A DNA stretch of 18,717 nucleotides from positions 1-18,717 of the forward strand of contig JAGVUK010000303.1 in assembly GCA_019136335.1 (NCBI GenBank), in the 5' to 3' direction. The notes beneath the pieces are model-generated. The model was not told where the DNA came from and made no database searches. It was given only the letters and a program-made list of their open reading frames with translations. Source of the stretch: Methanomicrobiales archaeon (lineage in GTDB: Archaea; Halobacteriota; Methanomicrobia; Methanomicrobiales; Methanoculleaceae). This document shows positions 6,905 through 13,912 of the stretch, piece by piece; the stretch's first letter is position 1; every line of letters begins with the position of its first letter. A program made the position numbers and the translations under genes.

Positions 6905-7954
6905 ATGAAACCGGGCAAAGGCCGCTCGCGCGGAGGGGGATTTTGGCCTCCCTCCGGGAATGGGGAGCGGGAAGAGAGGAGGGACGAGCAAGCGAAAGAA
7001 TGTTGTACTTGCACGACGCCACTGACTCATCAGGAGGAACAGGCAATCAGCGACGTCATCGTAGCGCGCGATCTCGAGAAGCGGTTTGGAGATCTCATCG
7101 CGGTCGACCATATCACTTTCCGGGTCGGGGAGGGCGAGGTCTTCGGATTCCTCGGGCCGAACGGGGCGGGAAAGACGACGACCATGAAGATGATCCAGTG
7201 CGTCTCCCCTAAGACCAGCGGAACCCTCGAGGTCCTCGGCATGGACGTGGATACCCGTCAGCGGGAGATCAAGAGCCGTCTTGGCGTGGTGCCGCAGGAG
7301 ACCAACCTCGACCCGGACTTCTCGGCCTACCGGAACCTGCTGGTCTACGCCCGCTACTTCGGCATCCCGAAACGGGAGGCGGAGCGGCGGGCAGAAGAAC
7401 TCCTCGCGTTCATGCAGCTTGAAGAGAAACGGGACGTAGTGATCGACAAGCTCTCAGGCGGGATGAAACGGCGGCTGATCATCGCCCGGGCCCTCATCAA
7501 TGCACCCGAACTGCTCATCCTCGACGAACCCACCATCGGGCTTGACCCGCAGGCCCGGCACCTGATCTGGGAGAAACTCAGGAGCCTCCGGGCAGAAGGA
7601 AACACCCTCGTCCTCACCACGCACTACCTGGACGAAGCGGAACGTCTCTGCGATCGGCTGGTGATCATGGATCACGGCAAGATCCTCGTCGAGGGTGCCC
7701 CGGCGGATCTCATCCGGGAACACGCCGGGAGCGACGTCGTCGAGGTGGAGCAGACACCAGCAGTGCTCGTCTGCCTGGACGGGCTCGGGCTGGACTACGA
7801 CCTTGCCGACGGTGCGATCCAGGTCTTCACGAACCGTCCTCACGACGTGGCACGCGAACTGCTCGAGGTCTGCCGGCACGAGGCGGTTACGGTTCGTCCG
7901 GCGACCCTTGAGGACGTCTTCCTCCGGTTGACCGGCCGGAGCCTGCGGGAGTGA
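6905..7954 (+). CDS. ABC-2 exporter ATPase (DrrA/CcmA type), start uncertain
   Basis: ATP-binding subunit of an ABC-2 type exporter. Using ATG 6905 (349 residues), the motifs are Walker A GPNGAGKTT (84-92), signature LSGGMKR (183-189), Walker B LLILDEP (203-209) and switch His240 in LVLTTHYLDEAE. A DrrA-like C-terminal regulatory tail follows. The cargo is unknown. The first 47 residues look non-coding (low complexity, weaker GC at third positions), and the ATPase domain proper begins ISDVIVARDLEKRF. A textbook AGGAGG (7032-7037) sits 8 bases before the ATC that encodes this Ile (7046). No ATG, GTG or TTG lies in between, so true translation may begin at the ATC. I keep 6905 as the only canonical start. 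The permease gene follows after 7 bases, so the two form an operon. Confidence 0.85.
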   Translation: MKPGKGRSRGGGFWPPSGNGEREERRDEQAKECCTCTTPLTHQEEQAISDVIVARDLEKRFGDLIAVDHITFRVGEGEVFGFLGPNGAGKTTTMKMIQCVSPKTSGTLEVLGMDVDTRQREIKSRLGVVPQETNLDPDFSAYRNLLVYARYFGIPKREAERRAEELLAFMQLEEKRDVVIDKLSGGMKRRLIIARALINAPELLILDEPTIGLDPQARHLIWEKLRSLRAEGNTLVLTTHYLDEAERLCDRLVIMDHGKILVEGAPADLIREHAGSDVVEVEQTPAVLVCLDGLGLDYDLADGAIQVFTNRPHDVARELLEVCRHEAVTVRPATLEDVFLRLTGRSLRE

Positions 7955-7961
7955 GGAGAGG

Positions 7962-8729
7962 ATGATCGATATCACTGAGAGGGTGCGCAGCGTCTGGCGG
8001 AGGAACTGGGACGCCTTCCTCAGGACCTACCGGGTGAACTTCATCCCGCCCTTCGTCGAACCGGTCCTCTACCTTCTGGCCCTGGGATTCGGCCTCGGGA
8101 CGTACATCGAGTCCATCGACGGGATACCCTATCCCGTCTTCATCGCACCCGCGCTCGTCTCGGTCTCGGTGATGTACTCGTCCTTCTTCGAGTGCACCTA
8201 CTCGTCGTTCGTCCGGATGTATTACCAGAAGACGTTTGACGCCGTCATCGCGACACCGGTCAGCATCGACGAGGTGATCGCGGGAGAGATGCTCTGGGGC
8301 GCCACCCGGGGAATGATCTACGCGACGCTGATGCTCCCGGTGCTCCTCCTCTTCGGCGTCGTGGCCATGCCCTCATCCCTGCTCCTCATCCCCTTTGCGT
8401 ACCTTGCCGGCCTCCTCTTTGCGAGCATCGCGATGTGCTTCACGGCGATCACGCCGAGCATCGACGCGCTGAACTATCCCGCGTTCCTCTTCATCACCCC
8501 GATGTTCCTCTTCTCGGGGACGTTCTTTCCCCTCGACCTGCTCCCGGAGCCGATCCAGTACTTCGCCCTCGCCGTGCTCCCGCTCACGCACGTCGTCAGC
8601 ATCAACCGGGCGATCACCCTCCCGGCGTTTGCGCCGGCAAATCTCCTCAACCTCGCCTGGATCGCGGTCGCCACCGCGCTCTTCTTCGTCCTCGCCATCA
8701 GGCTGATGAAGAGACGGCTCATCGTGTGA
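7962..8729 (+). CDS. ABC-2 type exporter permease
   Basis: A 255-residue membrane protein with about six hydrophobic segments, the partner of the preceding ATPase. It has the ABC-2 pattern: an N-terminal cytoplasmic helix (RVRSVWRRNWDAFLRTYR), then a first membrane span (PFVEPVLYLLALGFGLG), a cluster of spans in the middle and a conserved FLFSGTFFPLDLLP stretch. The C-terminal span ends in a basic tail (MKRRLIV). GAGGAG precedes the ATG at 7962 and the gene lies 7 bases after the ATPase stop, so they are translated from one mRNA. Such pairs export drugs, lipids or polysaccharides; nothing here identifies the substrate. Confidence 0.9.
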   Translation: MIDITERVRSVWRRNWDAFLRTYRVNFIPPFVEPVLYLLALGFGLGTYIESIDGIPYPVFIAPALVSVSVMYSSFFECTYSSFVRMYYQKTFDAVIATPVSIDEVIAGEMLWGATRGMIYATLMLPVLLLFGVVAMPSSLLLIPFAYLAGLLFASIAMCFTAITPSIDALNYPAFLFITPMFLFSGTFFPLDLLPEPIQYFALAVLPLTHVVSINRAITLPAFAPANLLNLAWIAVATALFFVLAIRLMKRRLIV

Positions 8730-8865
8730 CGGATAGGATTCTGCTCACCGGGGCAGACCCTCCGGGGCGTGCGGGATCCGTGGAGCTGAAGAGATGTATC
8801 AGCCCGGCGCGATGAGAGGAGGGAGCCTTGACGCTCACCGTGCAATGGGCGCACTCTGTATGTGC

Positions 8866-8872
8866 AAAAAAA
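8866..8872 (-). terminator. T7 terminator after the zinc-ribbon pair
   Basis: On the minus strand a run of seven T begins 4 bases past the stop codon of the distal zinc-ribbon gene. The upstream copy has no such run, which suggests that both copies share one transcript ending here. Confidence 0.5.
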
Positions 8873-8876
8873 GAGA

Positions 8877-9053
8877 TTAGAATCTGGGTTTTCTGTGCTT
8901 CGGCAGGCAGTCGCGGCAATAGACGGGTCTGCCCTCGGTCGGCTTGAAAGGAACTTCGCACGCTTTGCCGCAGTCGGAACAGACTGCCTTATGGAACTCG
9001 CGGGGGCGGTCCTGGAACGAGCGGGGGCCCCTGCTCGGATATCTCTCTTCCAT
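8877..9053 (-). CDS. CxxC-x17-CxxC zinc-ribbon protein, distal copy
   Basis: A 58-residue basic protein with CSDC and CRDC pairs separated by exactly 17 residues, the hallmark of the CxxC-x17-CxxC family. The family's function is not established and the domain probably binds one zinc. The N-terminus is Arg/Ser-rich and likely disordered. The start MEERYPSRG at 9053 aligns exactly with the start of the neighbouring copy. An in-frame GTG five codons upstream (9068) would add MSEIP. It is almost identical in protein and DNA to the gene at 9096-9272, 219 bases away, so this is a recent tandem duplication. It is probably read from the promoter of that copy. Confidence 0.8.
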   Translation of the reverse strand: MEERYPSRGPRSFQDRPREFHKAVCSDCGKACEVPFKPTEGRPVYCRDCLPKHRKPRF

Positions 9054-9095
9054 TGGAATTTCACTCACGTTGAGAAACCGTATTCACTAAACGAC

Positions 9096-9272
9096 TCAGT
9101 AACGGGGTTTCCTGTGCTTCGGGAGGCAGTCGCGGCAATAGACGGGTCTGCCCTCGGTCGGCTTGAAAGGAACTTCGCACGCTTTGCCGCAGTCGGAACA
9201 GACCGCCTTATGGAACTCGCGGGGGCGGTCCTGGAACGAGCGGGGGCCCCTGCTTGAATATCTCTCATCCAT
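9096..9272 (-). CDS. CxxC-x17-CxxC zinc-ribbon protein, proximal copy
   Basis: A 58-residue protein beginning MDERYSSRG, with the same CSDC-x17-CRDC zinc ribbon and KHRKPRY tail as its tandem twin. ATG 9272 was chosen because it matches the twin and lies 33 bases after a TATA box. The open frame continues 12 codons upstream, but that extension overlaps the promoter. The coding bases are nearly unchanged between the copies, which points to a very recent duplication or gene conversion. It lies first in the pair and carries the only clear promoter. The charged, small zinc-ribbon design suits RNA, ribosome or protein binding, but no role is known. Confidence 0.8.
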   Translation of the reverse strand: MDERYSSRGPRSFQDRPREFHKAVCSDCGKACEVPFKPTEGRPVYCRDCLPKHRKPRY

Positions 9273-9284
9273 ATACTTCAACCA

Positions 9285-9307
9285 TGCAGATAGTCTGCAC
9301 ATATACA
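9285..9307 (-). promoter_or_regulatory. Promoter with operator-like inverted repeat
   Basis: On the minus strand the TATA box TGTATATG (about 9300-9307) is followed at once by the perfect inverted repeat TGCAGA-CTA-TCTGCA (9285-9299). This covers the expected start of transcription of the zinc-ribbon genes. Archaeal repressors commonly bind at this position. A second TATA-like CATATATAG lies at about 9320-9328 and is usable on either strand. Confidence 0.45.
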
Positions 9308-9478
9308 ATTACCTGCCGGCATATATAGGTGCGTCTCATAGGATCCGGCGGGTTCCACCCTGGTACGCCCTGCTCACCCCCATCCTGCCATCCCGGCGCG
9401 TGCGGCGGGACTTCCGGGGCGCGAAAATCCCGGGTAAGACGGCAGTTCATTCCGGCGGAGAGATCCATGACACAATGC

Positions 9479-9487
9479 TTTTATCGA
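9479..9487 (+). promoter_or_regulatory. TATA box before the mini-ORF and fusion gene
   Basis: CTTTTATCG lies 29-37 bases before the ATG of the mini-ORF at 9516 and about 70 before ATG 9554. The predicted transcript start (about 9508-9512) therefore makes 9516 the first AUG on the mRNA. Confidence 0.4.
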
Positions 9488-9515
9488 TACCCTCCTACCG
9501 AATGATCACCCAACT

Positions 9516-9602
9516 ATGGTGCACGTAACCAGTCTCTTTTGTAACCGGACGAAATGTCGATTCTGTCCCGGAGACGGGACCAGGATGAGTGGCCCAGCAT
9601 GA
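9516..9602 (+). CDS. Possible Cys-rich 28-residue leader peptide
   Basis: This mini-ORF encodes 28 residues with a Cys cluster (CNRTKCRFC, residues 9-17). Its TGA overlaps ATG 9599 of the following gene as ATGA, the usual sign of translational coupling. The TATA box upstream makes its AUG the first on the predicted mRNA. Against it, third-position GC (about 57%) is below that of neighbouring genes and no Shine-Dalgarno site is visible. It could be a regulatory leader, a metal-binding small protein or a chance frame. Confidence 0.3.
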   Translation: MVHVTSLFCNRTKCRFCPGDGTRMSGPA

Positions 9603-11458
9603 CAGACGAGATCCACACGGATGAACCCCCGGATAGTAGACGGAAGGGAAAAGCCCGGGACAGGCGGACGATCGGTCCAGTCCCGAACCTTGAAGAGCAT
9701 GTGAAATCCGACTGGTGGAGGCGCATCTTTAACCACCTCTACCTGAAGACCGACGGCGACGTCGTCGACGACCAGGGGATCACCGGGAGAGAGATCGACC
9801 GGGTCGCCCGGATTCTGCACCTTGGGCCCGACGAGAAGATCCTCGACCTCTGTTGCGGCCAGGGCAGGCACACCCTCGAACTCGCGCGCAGGGGCTATAA
9901 TGCCGAAGGCCTCGACCAGTCGCATTACCTGATCCAGCGAGCCCGATCGACCGCGAAGAGGGAGGGACTACAGGTCAGGTTCCGGGAAGGAGACGCACGC
10001 CGATTGCCGTACCGGACCGACACCTACGACGTCGTCCTCGTCCTCGGGAACAGTTTCGGCTACTTCGACTCCGTCGAGGAAGACCTGCGGATCCTCACCG
10101 AGCTCCGGCGCATCCTCAAACCCTGGGGACGGGTGCTCCTGGATGTGGCCGATGGGGAGTACCTCAAAGGTCATTTCCAGCCCCGATCGTGGGAATGGAT
10201 CGACCGCACGATGTTCGTCTGCCGTGAACGGTCCCTCTCGCTCGACGAACAGCGCCTGATCTCAAGGGAGGTGATCACCGATGTCAATAAGGGCGTCGTG
10301 GCCGACCAGTTCTATGCCGAACGCCTCTACACCCCCGAGGCACTCCAGCGGCTCCTGGAACGGGCGGGCTTCTCCGGCATCGCCTTCCACGAGATCGCCA
10401 CGGAATCGCAGCGGAACCAGGACCTCGGCATGATGGAGCGGCGCCACATCGTCACCGCGGTCGTCAGGAAAGAATGGACGACGGCGAAGACAAAAGGGCA
10501 GGAGAGGGCAAAACATGTCGCGGTGATGCTCGGCGACCCGACCAAGCCCGACGCCCTGAAGCCGTCCTGCGTCTTTGACGACGACGATTTCTACACCATC
10601 GACCAGATGAAGGCGGCACTCCGGGAGCTCAAAGGCTACCGGTTCACCTACCTCTGCAAGCACGACACCATGATCCAGGACCTCACGAAACTGAAGGGTA
10701 AGGTGGACTACATCTTCAACCTCTGTGACGAGGGGTTCAACAACGACCCGAGAAAAGAACTCCACGTGCCGGCGCTCCTGGAGTTGCTCGACATCCCGTA
10801 CACGGGATCCGCGCCGCAGTCACTTGCGTTCTGCTACGACAAATCACTCGTGCGGGGCGTCGCGAAGGAGATGGGGATCCCGGTGCCGGACGCCTGCTTC
10901 ATCACTTCCGGCGACCGCACCTACGACATCGGGGTAACGTTCCCGGTGATCGTCAAGCCCAACTCCGGCGACTCCTCCTACGGCATCACGCAAAAGAGCA
11001 TCGCCCACACCATCGAGGAACTCTCCGATATCATCAGTTCCCTGCGGACGACGATCGGGTACAGCCAGTCGCTCCTTGTCGAGGAGTTCCTCACGGGCAA
11101 GGACATCAGTGTCGGCATTATCGGGAACCCGTCGGGCTACTATACGGTGCTCCCCATCACCGAGGAGGACTACTCCGCCCTGCCTCCGGAACTCCCCCGG
11201 CTCTGCGGTTACGAAGCAAAGTGGCTCCCGGACTCGCCGTACTGGAAGATTGTGTCACGGCCGGCAAATCTCCCCGAGGAGACCGAGAAGGTGGTCGTGC
11301 GCTGCTGCCTCGCCCTTTTCGAGCGCCTGGAGTGCCGCGACTACTGCCGGTTCGACTGGCGCCTGGACGAGCACGGCAACCCGAAACTCCTCGAGGTCAA
11401 CCCGAACCCCGGCTGGTGCTGGGACGGCCACACCCCGAGATGCTCGGGCGGATCCTGA
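9554..11458 (+). CDS. SAM methyltransferase fused to Ddl-like ATP-grasp ligase, 3' frameshift
   Basis: A two-domain protein of 634 residues. Residues about 50-310 form a class I SAM methyltransferase with motif I ILDLCCGQGRH (96-106), the acidic Asp121, and VVLVLGNSFGYF. Residues about 325-626 resemble D-Ala-D-Ala ligase: FNLCDEGF, a VPALLELLDIPYTGS stretch, the FPVIVKPNSGDSSYGI ATP-binding strand, and the Mg-binding EVNPNPGW (614-621). It would join a carboxylate to an amine using ATP and methylate substrate or product. Methanomicrobiales lack murein, so cell-wall D-Ala-D-Ala is an unlikely product. After His626 the frame ends in TPRCSGGS and stops, while the -1 frame carries a natural-looking C-terminus (see 11431-11550). 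ATG 9599 is an alternative start (GATGAG 9 bases upstream); 9554 was kept because the codons between have typical third-position GC. Confidence 0.85.
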   Translation: MSILSRRRDQDEWPSMTDEIHTDEPPDSRRKGKARDRRTIGPVPNLEEHVKSDWWRRIFNHLYLKTDGDVVDDQGITGREIDRVARILHLGPDEKILDLCCGQGRHTLELARRGYNAEGLDQSHYLIQRARSTAKREGLQVRFREGDARRLPYRTDTYDVVLVLGNSFGYFDSVEEDLRILTELRRILKPWGRVLLDVADGEYLKGHFQPRSWEWIDRTMFVCRERSLSLDEQRLISREVITDVNKGVVADQFYAERLYTPEALQRLLERAGFSGIAFHEIATESQRNQDLGMMERRHIVTAVVRKEWTTAKTKGQERAKHVAVMLGDPTKPDALKPSCVFDDDDFYTIDQMKAALRELKGYRFTYLCKHDTMIQDLTKLKGKVDYIFNLCDEGFNNDPRKELHVPALLELLDIPYTGSAPQSLAFCYDKSLVRGVAKEMGIPVPDACFITSGDRTYDIGVTFPVIVKPNSGDSSYGITQKSIAHTIEELSDIISSLRTTIGYSQSLLVEEFLTGKDISVGIIGNPSGYYTVLPITEEDYSALPPELPRLCGYEAKWLPDSPYWKIVSRPANLPEETEKVVVRCCLALFERLECRDYCRFDWRLDEHGNPKLLEVNPNPGWCWDGHTPRCSGGS

Positions 11459-11550
11459 AGGCGGCGGAAGAACGGTTCGGCATAGGCGAGGAGACAGGTG
11501 CCCGGGAGGCGGAGGCTGCCCCACTCGATCTCACCCGGCAGGCGGCCTGA
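11431..11550 (+). pseudogene. Displaced C-terminus of the methyltransferase/ATP-grasp protein
   Basis: In the -1 frame relative to the fusion gene, reading from CAC 11431 gives 39 residues beginning HPEMLGRILKAAEERFGIG. This restores the WDGH-x-x-M pattern expected after EVNPNPGW in Ddl-like ligases and has the high third-position GC of real genes. A single missing base near 11429-11434 (for example CCACCACCCC reduced to CCACACCCC) would explain it. The complete protein would then have 665 residues. The cause could be a sequencing error, a true mutation or programmed slippage. Confidence 0.65.
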
Positions 11551-11598
11551 CCCGCCACCTTTTTCTGGAGTAGGCATCGGATCACCCGGCAGGCGGCC
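11531..11598. repeat. Two copies of a 17-base direct repeat
   Basis: TCACCCGGCAGGCGGCC occurs at 11531-11547, overlapping the end of the displaced frame, and again at 11582-11598, just upstream of the nifB promoter. Between them a short T run (11560-11564) may terminate the fusion gene. Confidence 0.5.
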
Positions 11599-11610
11599 GG
11601 CACCCATCAG

Positions 11611-11618
11611 TATATAAC
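11611..11618 (+). promoter_or_regulatory. TATA box of nifB
   Basis: TATATAAC lies 27-34 bases before the ATG at 11645, with no Shine-Dalgarno sequence, so a leaderless or near-leaderless mRNA is expected. Confidence 0.6.
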
Positions 11619-11644
11619 ATCCTCCGGCGCATAGATCATGGATT

Positions 11645-12556
11645 ATGGCCGATGAATCTTACCGAACCGCGACGGTCCAGGGCAGAGAGGTCCCCTACGA
11701 TCCGGAGCAGCTCCGCAAGATCAGCGAGCATCCCTGCTACTCCGACAAAGCATGCCACACCTTCGGGCGGTGCCACCTCCCCGTCGCCCCGAAGTGCAAC
11801 ATCCAGTGCAACTACTGTGTGCGAGACTTCGACTGCGTGAACGAGAGCCGGCCGGGTGTGACGAGCCGGGTCCTCCCGCCAGGGGAGGCACTCGACCTGG
11901 TCAAGAAGGTTATCAAGGAGCACCCCTACGTGAAAGTGATCGGCATCGCAGGACCGGGCGAGCCGCTCGCAAACCCCGAGACGTTTGAGGCGCTCAGGCT
12001 GGTCCACGAGGAGTTCCCGCACCTGATCATGTGCATCAGCACAAACGGCCTCATGCTCCCGGAGTCGATCGAGGAACTGGCGAAGTACGACGTCGGGAAC
12101 GTTACGGTCACGCTCAACGCCATCGACCCTGCGATCGGGGAGAAGATCTACTCCTGGATCGAGTACGGGGGGAAGAAGTACCACGGGCGCGAGGCTGCGG
12201 AACTCCTTCTCTCCCAGCAGATGAAGGGGATCGAGATGGCGGTTGCGAAGAAGATGTTCGTCAAGATAAACACCGTCTACATCCCCGGGATCAACGACGA
12301 GCATATCCCGGAGATCGCAAAGAAAGTCGGCGAGATGGGGGCGTTCACCTTCAACGTCATTCCGCTCATCCCGCAGTACAAGTTCGCCGGAATAACCCCG
12401 CCCACCCAGAAGGATAAGCGGGAGATGCAGGACCGGTGCGCCCCGTTCATCAAGCAGATGCGCCACTGTGCACGCTGCCGGGCGGACGCGATCGGGAAGT
12501 TAGGCCAGGACGTGCAGTCCTGCGTCTACCGGGAGCTGAAAGAGAAGCAAGCGTAA
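11645..12556 (+). CDS. nifB: NifB, nitrogenase cofactor precursor synthase (radical SAM)
   Basis: A 303-residue radical-SAM protein of the archaeal NifB type, without the C-terminal NifX/NafY domain of many bacterial NifBs. NifB fuses two [4Fe-4S] clusters and inserts carbon and sulfur to make NifB-co, the core of nitrogenase cofactors. Seen here are the radical-SAM triad C51/C55/C58 (CNIQCNYC) and HPC with C31. C64 lies in DFDCVNESRPGVTS, C130 in LIMCISTNG, and the C-terminal pair is C275/C278 (CARCRADA). These match the Cys set implicated in binding the K clusters. The ATG at 11645 fits the TATA box. No nifHDK lies in the window, so it may serve a distant nif operon or have another role. 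Confidence 0.9.
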   Translation: MADESYRTATVQGREVPYDPEQLRKISEHPCYSDKACHTFGRCHLPVAPKCNIQCNYCVRDFDCVNESRPGVTSRVLPPGEALDLVKKVIKEHPYVKVIGIAGPGEPLANPETFEALRLVHEEFPHLIMCISTNGLMLPESIEELAKYDVGNVTVTLNAIDPAIGEKIYSWIEYGGKKYHGREAAELLLSQQMKGIEMAVAKKMFVKINTVYIPGINDEHIPEIAKKVGEMGAFTFNVIPLIPQYKFAGITPPTQKDKREMQDRCAPFIKQMRHCARCRADAIGKLGQDVQSCVYRELKEKQA

Positions 12557-12572
12557 TCCCGGATATCCATAC

Positions 12573-12578
12573 TTTTTT
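12573..12578 (+). terminator. T6 terminator after nifB
   Basis: Six T follow the nifB stop by 17 bases, in the short gap before the glycosylase gene. This is adequate for archaeal T-tract termination. Confidence 0.45.
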
Positions 12579-12610
12579 CTAAAACGCAACGTTCCGATAC
12601 CGATAGGACC

Positions 12611-13468
12611 ATGACGACGATCACGCTTCCGCCGGACCAGCCGTTCGACCTCGACCGGACACTCGCCTGCGGGCAGGCCTTCCGCTGGGAGAAGGCGGAC
12701 GGGTGGTGGCAGGGCGTCGTCGACGGCCGGGCCGTCCGGATACGGCAGGATGCAGACCGTCTCACGTTTCTGGGGGCGGATGCGGCGTTCGTCCGCGACT
12801 ACTTCCGGCTCGACCAGGACCTGCCCGCCGTCCTCTCGTCCATCGACCGCGACCCGGCGATCGGTGCCGCGATCCGGGAGTGCCGCGGCCTACGCCTCGT
12901 CAGGCAACAGCCGTGGGAGTGCCTGGTCTCGTACATCTGCGCCACGAACACGAACATCCCGGCGGTAAAGCGGCGAGTCGCGCTCATGGCGGAGCGCTAC
13001 GGGAGACCGGCGGACGGGGCGGCAGGAACGGCGTACGCGTTCCCGGAACCGGAGGCGCTCGCGGCGGCCTCCCCTGCAAACCTGTGGGACTGCAGGCTCG
13101 GCTACAGGACGGAGTACGTCCACGAAGCTGCCGCCGTTGTGGCGGAGCACCCCGACTGGGCGGAGCGGATAGCGGCTCTTCCCTTCGAGGATGCACGGCA
13201 AGCGCTTATGCGATTTAAGGGCGTCGGGCCGAAGGCGGCGGACTGCGTGCTGCTCTTTGCGTTCGGGTTTTTTGAGGCGTTCCCGGTCGATGTCTGGATA
13301 CGCCGGATCGTGGCGGAGACCTACCTGCCTGACATTGCCGGGAAGAGTTGCACCCCGGCAGATTACGAGAGGATCCGGCGGTTCGCGCGGGACTACTTCG
13401 GGGAGTATGCCGGGTATGCACAGGAGTATCTTTACTGCGCGCGTGGTCCGGCACGCCGCCCGCAGTGA
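12611..13468 (+). CDS. ogg: 8-oxoguanine DNA glycosylase/AP lyase (OGG1 type)
   Basis: A 285-residue base-excision repair enzyme that removes 8-oxoguanine and nicks the abasic site. It has the OGG N-terminal domain (LACGQAFRWEKADG, residues 18-31) and the hairpin-helix-hairpin/GPD core FKGVGPKAADCVLLFAFG (202-219). Lys208 is the expected Schiff-base nucleophile and Asp227 in PVDVW is the catalytic aspartate. The QQPWECLVSYICATNTNI segment is also typical of OGG1-type enzymes. The ATG at 12611 follows nifB by 54 bases with a modest AGGA upstream. Its stop lies 3 bases from the stop of the convergent gene at 13472, inside a shared palindrome AGTGAGGCTCACT (13464-13476). Confidence 0.92.
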   Translation: MTTITLPPDQPFDLDRTLACGQAFRWEKADGWWQGVVDGRAVRIRQDADRLTFLGADAAFVRDYFRLDQDLPAVLSSIDRDPAIGAAIRECRGLRLVRQQPWECLVSYICATNTNIPAVKRRVALMAERYGRPADGAAGTAYAFPEPEALAAASPANLWDCRLGYRTEYVHEAAAVVAEHPDWAERIAALPFEDARQALMRFKGVGPKAADCVLLFAFGFFEAFPVDVWIRRIVAETYLPDIAGKSCTPADYERIRRFARDYFGEYAGYAQEYLYCARGPARRPQ

Positions 13469-13471
13469 GGC

Positions 13472-13912
13472 TCACTCCTTCCGGTTACGGACCCGCTGCC
13501 GGATCAGCCAGGCCGCCGCGAGCAGGCCAAGGATGCCGGCACCAATGAGGCCGAAGTGCATTCCGCTCACCGAGAACACAGACGGTGCGGCAGCAATGGC
13601 GACCTTCCCCCTTACCAGGGGCGGTACGAGCACCCTGTCACCGCCGGGAGGCTCGTGCCGGAGCATCGTCGTGTTGTAGACGTGGGCCCTCACCTCCGGG
13701 GGCATGCTCTCCAGGAATTCGGGGCAGACCTGCTCGTAATACTCGCCGAGGGTTGCGTTCTGCTCCAGCATCCGCGCGTATATCTGTGAGTGCGACTCGT
13801 TGAACGAATATTCGATGGGGATCTCCCGGCCTGCAGCCTCTCCGGAAACCGGTCCCGGTACGAGAGCAAAGACCGTCAGCAGTATCAGGAGCAGCAGGTA
13901 CCCTTGCTTCAT
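13472..13912 (-). CDS. Small secreted protein with C-terminal membrane anchor
   Basis: A 146-residue protein of unknown function. It starts with a clear signal peptide (MKQGYLLLLILLTVFALVPG, cleavage likely near residues 22-24). A hydrophilic extracellular part of about 85 residues follows, with an ESHSQIYARMLEQNATLGEYYEQVCPEF-type amphipathic region and one Cys. A C-terminal membrane helix (GLIGAGILGLLAAAWLI) ends in RQRVRNRKE, so the protein should be anchored facing outward. The open frame extends to 13999, but ATG 13912 was chosen because it starts the signal peptide and has GGTG 5 bases upstream. It lies downstream of modC on the same strand after a 163-base gap. A link to molybdate uptake is possible but unsupported. 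Confidence 0.75.
   Translation of the reverse strand: MKQGYLLLLILLTVFALVPGPVSGEAAGREIPIEYSFNESHSQIYARMLEQNATLGEYYEQVCPEFLESMPPEVRAHVYNTTMLRHEPPGGDRVLVPPLVRGKVAIAAAPSVFSVSGMHFGLIGAGILGLLAAAWLIRQRVRNRKE

Larger units (their letters stand above)
8877..9272. repeat. Tandem duplication, 219-base period
   Basis: The block 8877-9053 is repeated at 9096-9272 with only a handful of base changes over most of its length. The two copies differ mainly at both ends. Gene starts and stops are offset by exactly 219 bases, so each unit is one complete gene plus a 42-base spacer. Confidence 0.9.

Noticed and set aside
8877..9272. Insertion sequence or CRISPR explanation for the repeat
   Set aside because: The two units are full small genes in tandem, with no terminal inverted repeats, no transposase and no short regularly spaced repeats.
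11636..12466. 276-codon minus-strand frame over nifB
   Set aside because: Acidic and Leu/Val/Arg-rich shadow of an unmistakable NifB.
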